DNA of 64,000 nt from Procambarus clarkii (taxonomy: Eukaryota; Arthropoda; Malacostraca; Decapoda; Cambaridae). Below are positions 55,643-64,000 of this stretch, in pieces. The stretch's first letter is position 1. Each line of letters opens with the position of its first letter. The notes under the pieces were generated by a model. The model saw only the letters and a program-made list of their open reading frames with translations, searched no databases and was not told the DNA's origin. The translations under genes and the position numbers were made by a program. The stretch spans positions 25,205,702-25,269,701 of the forward strand of contig NC_091219.1 of NCBI RefSeq assembly GCF_040958095.1, read 5' to 3'.

Positions 55643-58600
55643 ATGAAGGTTACAGTCAAGATATTACAGGGCAGCGAGTGCTCCATGGAGGTGAGTCCTC
55701 AGCTCCTGGGCTCCTGAAATAGTGCTCGAAGGAGGTGGTGGAAGTGAGTGATGGTGGTTTGTGCTCCCTGCTTTAGTATCTGTGTTTTTTATCTTTTTAT
55801 TTTTAGCCTATTTCTTGCGGGGGGACCTAAGTAGAGGGTTAATTGGGAGGGGAATTAGGATGATTTTATGAACATATCATTGAGGGGGAGTAAGCTAATT
55901 ACGAAATTGTTGTGGAGGTGGTTATGTTCTTTTAAGACTGCTAACACCCTGGTGGACCACCACACTCTTAAAGTTACCCAAGTGAACCAGTTAAAATGTT
56001 ATGGTAGCCAGAATTGTGTATGTCGGTACAGAAATCTACAGAGAAGAATTTAAATGTTCAATTTGAACATTTATCATGTACGGTAGTGAACAACATGTAA
56101 CACCTGTTTGCTGTTAGCCTGAAATTGGTTCTACTGTATTTGTGATTTGTCTTATTTATCCTAACGTTGTACACCATAACTGATATTCTGCCAATTGGTT
56201 TAACTTCTGAAAAAAGTTAGTGACAGGAATAATAACTTTAAAACGGGTGTACTGTGGTATGGCGAGTTGGTTCACTCTCGGCTCTAGCCGCTTGACCTTC
56301 CTCGTATCGTTGTGTTCGTAGTTTTACTGTGTATTTCGCTTTTTAGGTACGTCTCAACCTTGCATGTTCACTGTTACATACGGTAGATAAGAAAATTCAT
56401 AGCATCGCCTGGGATTTTGATCTGATGCGTTTCAAATGGGTTTCACAAATTGTTTAAAAGCCAGTACAAATGTTAATGATATCCAATTAATTGCAATATA
56501 AACCATTAGGATGTTTTCCCCAATTTAATGATTGTGAATGTTAGGTACAGGTCCTTAGATCATTCATTAAGACTGGTATGTGCAGGGTCTGTGTAGAGGT
56601 CATTCATTAGGGCTGGTAGGTACAAGGCCTTTGTGGAGATCATTCATTACGGCTATCACGTTGCATATCAGACACATCTTTGTTTTAGTTTTGGGGCTTC
56701 TGCACTCTGTTAAGCTTAGTTTAGGTTTAATGGTTTAATTGGATTGTGCATGGCCAACTCGAAGCTATTTTTCACAACTGAAAATTGGATTTTATCTATC
56801 GAATGGTTCAGCAAATTCCGAAGTATTTACTCTAGGCCTTTGAAGTAATATATTCACTCATAACATTATCAATCCAACCAATTTATTGCTAGGTGAATAG
56901 GGGTTTTGGGTGAAAGGAAAATATCCTTCCTGGGAATGGAACTGTGATTCATTTGGGTGTGAGCTGACTGCATTAACAACTGTTACATGTGTCTTTGATT
57001 CCAAATGCTGTATTGCTTAGAGCTAGGTTTTTGGACGTAAAAGAATGTACTTTATGATGATCCTTCAGGGCTAATCATAGGTTTCTTTTAAATCTATCCC
57101 TTCTCGTACATAGAGTATACAATCCAATCTGTTCTCGACACCTTTTACAATGTTTCTCAATAATGCAAGTTGGTAACCCATTTTATTCATTTACAACTCT
57201 TACTAAACCAATCCTGTACCTGAATTTACCTGAGGGGCCACTCTCTCTAGTGGTCTTGATGGGAACAGGAAACTGGTGGCTTGTCTGAGGTCTTCCATCC
57301 TGAGGATTTTTTCCAACTGGATTTTGAACTGGAGAAATGTCCTGGCATTTGTGGCTTTGTAGGTTAAAGGGTTCCATGGGTTTATAACCCTATGGGCTGA
57401 AAGCATCTCCTGTTTTGTGTCCTACATTGTGGCATTGTAGCTATTGCAGTATCCCCATCACATTTGGTATGCAGTGTTTTTAATCCTGTGGCCCTTGGCC
57501 ATTTATAGTATGAGAGTTGACTTAGTTCTGGGATGATTTTTGTTGCTCAGTGTTGAACTTTCTCCAAAGCGAATATCTTTTGAAAGAGAGGTTTCCATGC
57601 TTGTATACAGTATTCCTGATGAGGGTGCACTAGAGACTTGTACAGTTGAAGAACCACTTTCTTTCCTTGAAGTCAAAGGGAATAGCTAGCTTTAGGTTTA
57701 GTCTTCATATCTTAAGCCATGTTATTGTGACTCATTATCTGCATACAATACAGTTATAACTTGAGTATATTTTCTTGTTTAAGACAAAAGTTCACTTGCC
57801 AGTCTAAAAGTAGACTATTATTGAAACTGTAATGTGCTTTCAGACCATCACAAATATGTAGATAACTATCCAGGTGGTGTGAGAAGGGATTTGGTGTCTG
57901 TGTGAGAATGGGGTTGGTGTCTTGGCATAATCATTTTATCCTGAAAATGGGCTGTTTTCTGTTGGATTGTAGTGTTATTGATTTGATAGTTAAGATCACT
58001 ATTTTGCCCTAATGCAAGATCTTACATTTGTCAATATCGAAAAGCATTTGCCAATTTTCTGACAATTAGTGAAAATCTACATGGTTTCTTTGCATGGCCT
58101 TAATTTCATTTGTCTGAAAATTTGATTGTGGATCATATTATTTTCATCTGTCATTAATGTATATTACAAAATTGGTTGGCACCGTGGTGAACACAGTCAA
58201 ACTAAAATTCTATACTGTAGTTTGTTTGCATTGTTAGTTTAATGCATTACATTCACTTGGAGCCATGGAACAGCTTTTAAAAAATAAGGTTTAGAAGTCA
58301 AGCATTGGAAAATATTATGATAATGATGAAATCTCTGTATAGTTAGTTTCTTCTAGTAGATATCCATAGTATAACATTTTAAAATTTATATTTTTTGTTA
58401 AATTCACTCCTAAAATTAATTAGCTCTTCTTAAAGTTAAGTAATACTGTAATTACACTACAGCTTTCTCCTTTTCCTTAAATTATTATCTTTTCAATTTG
58501 CCTTGCAGGCGGCTTTAAGTGCATTGTTTGTATACAATTTTGTAAATGTGTTCTATCTCTTGTGCTATTATTTAACCCTCCCACCTCCCCTTCCTCATGA

Positions 58601-60669
58601 AGCCTTGTCACTGGCTATACAAATAGAACGCTAACAAATAAAGTTTGACTCGTATAATTTGCATAATCATGGTTGCATTTAGGCCTACCTTAACAATTTT
58701 ATTCCTGGTTATACAGGAATGTAACCCCTTGGCCAGTTAAGGGCCACCTGCATAGCATTGCATTTTAATAGCATAGCATAGTATTTTAATTTTAATAGTA
58801 CAGTTGGGTTCATATGTCCAATATTTGTCAAAATAATTGTTGATGATTTATTTGAAATTGTTGTATGCAATACACTGGTGATTCTTTCTAGTAAGGTCTC
58901 AGTACTACAGTTGGGTTCATTCTTGACTCCCAATCGGGAATCCTGGGTTCAAATCCTAGGGAGCACAAAAATGGTTGGGCGTATCGCCTAATTAGTGGCT
59001 TTAGGTATTTGAATGTACTAGCTCTGTCTATAAATAATCTGAATGTTTGTAACTCTGCATCTATTTAAGTACTTTTCCTAAATAAAATATTATTATTATT
59101 ATTAATGCCTCTTGTTTATTCAGCAGTAAATAGGTACCCGAGAGTTAGCTGTTGTGGGACTGCATCCTGGGGAAGTCGGTAATTTGTACAGTATATACAT
59201 ACATACACAAGCTACTTGTTCCCAACAGAAATGAAGTATAAATTATTAATTTGTATTGATTTTTCAGGTTCCTGGGAGTTCAAAAATTTCGGAGGTTAAA
59301 AATATTGTAGAAGAATTCCTAGAGATTGCACCCCATGCACAGCGACTTGTCTATAAAGGAAAGACTTTAGCAGGTGTGTTGTAAATGTTATAGAATTTTG
59401 TTTAGCCCCAGTGTAGTAAAGCATTGAATATATGATTGTTATTTTTGTCTTGTTTTAGTCTGCAAATTAACATTTCATACTGAACATGCTAGTTCCAACG
59501 GTGTTTGTTTATTAATGTTAGCATCAGCTGTACCAAAGTCACCATGGGAAACCTGCAAATTACTGATGTGTGATATCATGGGACAAGGTAAGCTTTTTCC
59601 TTAAAATCTCTTCAAACACTAATGTTGCTGTGATTTACACAGTAAATATATAATAGTTATAGGGTTTATTGTATACTTCGTACAATATCTTTCACTTCAA
59701 TATGTTATAATTTTACTGTGCAGGGCTTGGAATCTGACTCTTCAGTAATTTTCCAAGTGTGTATCATGAGATATCTCTTAGAGATCAAGAGATAGAAGAT
59801 AGAAGTGGTCTCTGTAGTTTAAAGGACTAATCAATTCTGTGTAGGGGCCCCAAAAGGGCCAGATCATTTACCCCGGAGTGCATGGAACGGACTGAACAGC
59901 GAAGAGTGTTAAGAGGCTCTGAGAGTCTTCAGATTAAGGATTGATCCAATTGAATAACAAGATACTCAAAAGGGTCTGTTCACATGCCCATGTCGTCTGC
60001 CAATGGGAAACTTGTAGGTACTAGCCTAAATACTAAACAAAAAGATTGCCCGCCACTTCTTGCCCTCAGGATGCCGTCACTGCTGCAGGATAGGCAAGTT
60101 CAGCAGTCTGGAATTACTTCAAAGGCCATGTCTTGACCATTTTACCAAAGTGTGGTGGCTTGGGTAAGTATTTGATGTACTGTATAATTAATGAAACTGG
60201 CTAGGACTTTGGGTTTAGGTCACTTAAGTGTCCATATTATATAATAGACTGACCTCTCAAAGAATTGGCTGGTAAGGTTGCCCAATGCAGAGTATCTTGG
60301 GATGACTAGCTTGAGGTAGACCACAGATGGATAATAAAAGTACATCTACTCACATTGTGCTCTACGTGTAATATCAAACTTTTCTATCCATCTGCAAATG
60401 TTGCAAACAACTTTCTATTGCTCATATAGCTTCAGATTCTTGTATCTTTGACAGATGAAACGACACTTGATGAGGCTGGAATTACCGATGGAGCCAAGAT
60501 TCACCTAATGGTAAAGAAAGGGGATATTACTTCTCCGTCAAGTGCAGCAAGCTCCTCAAAGAAACTAGAGTCGCCATCGGCTATGGACTTCTTTGCTCAA
60601 TTAGATTCATTTCTTAGTAAACATTTAACTCGAGAACAAACCACAAAAGTGGTCAGCGAATTTAGAAAG
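55643..60669 (+). CDS. UBL4A: UBL4A/Get5-like ubiquitin-like protein (exons 1-3; 3' end off window)
   Basis: Part of the BAG6-UBL4A-GET4 complex that hands tail-anchored membrane proteins to the targeting ATPase; cytosolic. Exons 55643-55690, 59268-59373 and 60455-60669 join in phases 0, 1 and 0 to 123 codons. Residues 1-73 are the ubiquitin-like fold: MKVTVKILQGSECSMEVP, then QRLVYKGKTLADETTLDEAG and AKIHLMVKK. A Ser-rich linker follows, then FFAQLDSFLSKHLTREQTTK and VVSEFRK, the start of the C-terminal helical (TUGS) domain that binds BAG6. Vertebrate UBL4A has 157 residues, so about 35 remain; I found no matching exon up to 64,000. The ATG has GGCC before it and no earlier in-frame start is apparent. 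The donor after 60669 is GTTAAT, weak but phase-correct. Confidence 0.92.
56880..57000 (-). mobile_element. tRNA-derived SINE fragment, minus strand
   Basis: On the minus strand: AATGAATCACAGTTCCATTC (decayed B box region), CCTATTCACCTAGCAATAAA. In intron 1 of the UBL4A-like gene. Confidence 0.45.
57180..57675 (-). mobile_element. Degenerate LINE reverse-transcriptase end
   Basis: On the minus strand: HQEYCIQAWKPLFQK, LEKVQH..ATKIIPELSQLSY, then HRVINPWNPLTYKATNARTF and LQFKIQLEKIL. These are the ExVQRRATKLIPEL and VINxWNxLP blocks near the end of a non-LTR reverse transcriptase. Multiple stops. In intron 1 of the UBL4A-like gene. Confidence 0.65.
57779..57905 (+). repeat. Dispersed repeat, copy 2 of 31640-31770
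   Basis: GACAAAAGTTCACTTGCCAG, CTTTCAGACCATCACAAATA, AGATAACTATCCAGGTGGTG, TTTGGTGTCT. It lies 5' of the LINE remnant on the minus strand and may belong to the same element. Confidence 0.7.
58915..59195 (+). mobile_element. tRNA-derived SINE pieces
   Basis: TCTTGACTCCCAATCGGGAA and CCTGGGTTCAAATCCTAGGG (B box) at the left; GCAGTAAATAGGTACCCGAG and TTAGCTGTTGTGGGACTGCATCCTGG at 59120-59178. The pieces are in family order but separated by extra AT-rich sequence including (ATT)n, just upstream of UBL4A exon 2. Confidence 0.5.
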
Positions 60670-63288
60670 GTTAATAAGTGTTTGTTTGTGGTTCACCCAT
60701 TTGAACATTATCTTCATTCAATACCTTTTAATTTTTCAGTAAATTTTAGCAACATCCTTTTTTTCTGGGAGTTTTTCCTCAGTAGCTCATCATAAGTGGT
60801 TTAAGTTTTAAGGGCTTAAGTGGACCAGCCCTTAAGATTAAGGACCAATGTACCAGGTTTCAGAAACCCACTCTTGCTTATGGGAAGCTGGCGACTAGAA
60901 ACTGCCCCTCTACTAGATGAGGGGAGCTGGGGGCTAACAGATCAATTTAAAACCAAGAAAAGACTAGAAAGCACAAGCACAACAAGACTGGCAACTGCTT
61001 TATTAAAATTAGGTACAGTACCCCAGAAGTAATAAGGCATAGAATCATTGCTGTAAGTAAACACCTTAATATATGCCTGATTGCCTCCAGGTGGCAGCCC
61101 ATGTCACCTGAGGCTTCAGCCAACCTATCCCCTCACGAGCTACCCTAGTCAGACTCTCTCACACAGGAAAGAAGGAAATATGGTGGACTGGTAGCTACCA
61201 AGAGCCCCCTAGAAAATGGCATTTCATTAAATTAAATTTATTTGTTTAAGGGCCTTGTTGGCAGCAACTTGAAATTAGGTTACAACAGTGCCATAACAAA
61301 GGAGGCCAGCATTTCTGGAATAGAACAAAGATGAAAACAGAAAAATGTTACCAGGGCCTTCCTATAGAAGGTGGTGGCAGCAGGAGATGAGTTCTCCTGC
61401 CACCATGGCAGAATCATGGGTTACATTGATGTGTTACAATGGTATAACAATACAGTACTGTGCTAACAGTATGTGTACACTGATTATTCAAATTACGTTA
61501 TTTATCTATACCCTTTGTAGTATTATCAACCCTTGCGAACAGTTGCAAGGTGAAAGTGTGGTATGAATATGGAAAAATCATGTTAGAGTATTGTGGTAGA
61601 AATAAATTATTTAATAAGCATGTGTCAGACTAGTGAGGTAAGGAATGACGATATCTAGGAGAGGGAGAGTGCAAGAGAAAAAAAAGTGGAAGGATGTACC
61701 GAGATGGTTTAAATGTGTTGAGCGAATGAATGATGGTAGACTAGTAAAGAATGTATTGGCGTAAATTTAGGGACTACCAGTTGTTGCCTGGGAAGGAGGT
61801 CGGAGAGGACATTTTAAAGAAGGGATGGGGGTTATGAGAGAAGGTAGGGAGCCGGTGTGAATACTTGTGGCTATGGTAAAAAACAAGGCTGAGTGAAAGT
61901 GACTTGTATGGAAAGAAATTTTACATGTAAAAGAAAGAAGAATGAAACCTATTTTACTGTATGACAATTCGCAAAAAGTGCTGGTGATCACAAACCAGGA
62001 GGCCTGGTTAGGGACCGGACGGCGTGGTCTTGAATCCCTAGAGCCATCACACGGTAGATCTTGTTTGTGATACAGTAGGTTGTTACTGGATTGTGATGGT
62101 ACTTGCTAAGCTATGATATTAGTGTGATAATTTTTTAATATCTATAACATTCTTCCTTTATATTATTTGCTTATTTTTGTCCAGACTGGTGTCCCTCACA
62201 CTCACTAAAGTCAGAAACAAGGTCATGATAATGTGTGCATGTACATTATATATAAAGACTGGTTTTGAAATTAAAGGAACATATGAGGAAAATGAAATAA
62301 GTCCAGATCTGAACAAAAGTTAACTAACCACCACATTGCCTCTTTAACAATGTACTGTACAGTACTGTATATAAATTCCTATACTGTATATAATACAGTA
62401 CTTAAGAGTATTAAGTTTGTGTACATTTTTTTTTAATAGAATCATCTTCAGTAATGGAAGTGTTGTTTTGTATAATTAATTAGAATATAGGGAATTTTCT
62501 TTTTAAAGGTAAAGGCTGGATGTGGTGTTTGGTTGAAATACTCGTGTGTGATTGAGAAGAGGAATTTTGTGGAAGAGAAAATTTAAGATCTAAGTGTCAG
62601 AGATAGGAAGCGGTTGGTGCAGTGACAGCCCTAATTAGAAAAACTTAAGAGGATGAACAGCAGCCATAGGGATGCCTGTATGTACACATGTAAGATGGTG
62701 TTTTATGTGTAAAATAAATGGTGCAGTGAACATGGACTCTGAGAAGCATGTGTGTGGTATTAAATGAATAGTGTAGGGAATGAAAATGTCGTAGAATGAT
62801 AGTGCAGAAGCCAATCGGTTATTTGATTGAAGTTACTGTGATGTCATAGGCATATTGAGTGAATTGATGATAGACCGGTGAAGGGGTTTTATTAGGAAAG
62901 TTAAAGGTTGGAGAAGAGAAATACCGGGAAGATGTGTGTCAGGGTTTTTTAAGAGGGCGTGAATGTGTTAGTATATGGCAACTTGAAAGGAATATTACAT
63001 CTAGCTTTATGAAATAATAGGCGAGAGCTGATGTGTGGTGAAGCCTGGCTATCGGTGATATTATATGATGTGGTTGATGCAGTGACGGACGGTGCTATTT
63101 TGTAATACAGTATCTATGACACTTTTATGCTCTAATCGCTCACCTTTTTTTCTCTGGGCTGTTGCTTTCCCTACCACATGAATTCAGATAATTTTGATTA
63201 TGTTGAAGAAACTGAAATGATAAATTTTATTACTGTGTGGAGCCAGATTATGTAGAAATAATCCATGTAGAATTTGGACTTTGCTGTA
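60670..63288. other. Downstream intron or flank of the UBL4A-like gene
   Basis: No further UBL4A exon recognised. 60815-61330 has repeat-like text with no class assigned. 61985-62060 (AGGAGGCCTGGTTAGGGACC) resembles a SINE tail. 62500-63060 is G/A-rich on the plus strand and may be old LINE sequence, but no motif is clear enough to call. Confidence 0.45.
61680..61960 (+). mobile_element. LINE tail remnant
   Basis: The plus strand reads KWKDVPRWFKCVERMNDGRL then VKNVL before a stop. This is the LRWFGHVERMxxxRL motif that ends the reverse transcriptase of RTE/CR1-like elements. It continues as a decayed G/A-rich stretch. Confidence 0.5.
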
Positions 63289-64000
63289 CAGTGGTACCTC
63301 GGTTTACGAACGCCCCTGTTTGCGAACTTTTAAAGTTACGAGCCCGATTTGTCGGAAAATTTGAATCGGGTTACGAACTTTACCTCGGGATACAAGTTTG
63401 TTGATACTTGTACCGCCGACCTAGTGCATAGTGGCACGGCGATCACGCCTAAGTTTACCAGTGCCTCGCGCCCAGTGACTATCCCGCCTGAATTCTTCAC
63501 AAGGATTTTTATTTATTTATTTTTTTTTTTTTGAGCATGAGTTATTATATATCTCGCCATGGGTCCCAAGAAAGCCAGTGGCAAGGTTCAAGGCAAGAAA
63601 TCACATGTGAAAATGACCATAGAGGAAAAACAAGAGATCATTCATAAGCATGAAAATGGTATACGTGTTGTTGAACACGTGTTGGCAGTACAACAAATCT
63701 TCAGGGGAAGAGGAGGCAGTAGAGGATGTCCCTTCCTCGTTAATTAAGAAAATGTGTGCAGTATGGGAAGAACTGCAAAGTTTTGCTGAAAAGAATCGCC
63801 CAGCTAAAGCTTTAGCAGGCCGTTGCATTGATTTTATTAATGACAATGTGATGTCTTGCTACAAACAAGTGTTACAAAGAAGGGAAAAACAATCTTCAAG
63901 AAAAACAATGAAAAAATCATGCAGTGAGCCAGAAGCAGGACCTAGTGGTATGCAGGCAAAACGTGCCAGTGTGTACCCCCCAGAAAAGTCCTCACTGCCT
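63289..64000 (+). mobile_element. Tigger/pogo DNA transposon, internally deleted, left end to window edge
   Basis: Begins after a TA (63287-63288) with CAGTGGTACCTCGGTTTACG, a Tigger-type terminal repeat; a related AATCGGGTTACGAAC occurs just inside. From ATG 63559 the frame MGPKKASGKVQGKKSHVKMT, IEEKQEIIHKHENGIRVVEH gives the start of the CENP-B-like DNA-binding domain and stops at 63745. From about 63700 another frame reads SSLIKKMCAVWEELQSFAEK, then FINDNVMSCYKQVLQRREKQ, EAGPSGMQAKRAS, which is the far C-terminal tail of Tigger transposases. The helix-turn-helix remainder and the whole DDE catalytic core are missing between them, so the copy is a non-autonomous deletion derivative. The right terminal repeat lies beyond the window. 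Confidence 0.85.

Noticed and set aside
60669-60795. Reading UBL4A exon 3 through to the stop at 60795 as its natural end
   Set aside because: After FRK the sequence turns into T-rich non-conserved text, while the family continues for about 35 residues; a donor at 60670 fits better.

Overview
The window looks like nuclear DNA of an arthropod, most likely a decapod crustacean. This is inferred from spliced metazoan genes with arthropod-like proteins, an AT-rich background full of microsatellites and minisatellites, long G/C homopolymer runs, and tRNA-derived SINE and LINE remnants of types I associate with crayfish, crab and shrimp genomes. No bacterial, phage or organelle features are visible. 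I saw no virus-derived element that I could support.

Layout, left to right. (1) 1-15,070: the 5' half of a USP22/nonstop ortholog, the deubiquitinase of the SAGA complex, on the minus strand. Five exons can be placed with matching splice phases (14930-14811, 13359-13230, 12895-12680, 11759-11587, 4329-4183); the rest lies off the left edge. (2) 15,070-31,350: no gene recognised. It holds a degenerate RNase H-type LINE, SINEs, a LINE reverse-transcriptase tail and an unusually dense block of simple repeats and minisatellites (about 19.6-32.3 kb). (3) 31,349-40,897, plus strand: twelve exons of one large chimeric receptor. It has a signal peptide, a pentraxin domain, a C-type-lectin-like domain, an LDL-receptor class A module, and then a complete Cys-loop ligand-gated ion channel. 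Every exon joins in phase (850 codons before the last exon). The last exon carries a one-base frameshift directly in front of the M4 helix. (4) 43,060-51,115, minus strand and convergent with the receptor: ten exons of a secreted acid (lysosomal/gastric-type) lipase of 551 residues. Ser, Asp and His are present, the signal peptide is poly-leucine, and a long extra segment lies between the strand-1 region and the oxyanion loop. (5) 55,643-60,669, plus strand: first three exons of a UBL4A/Get5 ortholog (tail-anchored protein targeting), continuing off the right edge. (6) 63,289-64,000: left end of an internally deleted Tigger/pogo DNA transposon.

The genes do not form a pathway; they are an ordinary eukaryotic neighbourhood separated by repeats. 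The most interesting object is the pentraxin-lectin-LDLa-Cys-loop channel. It puts several recognition domains, at least one of them calcium-type, in front of an ion pore whose selectivity motif is neither the usual anionic nor the usual cationic one. Exon limits were read by eye from splice signals and reading-frame phase; no alignment or search could be run.
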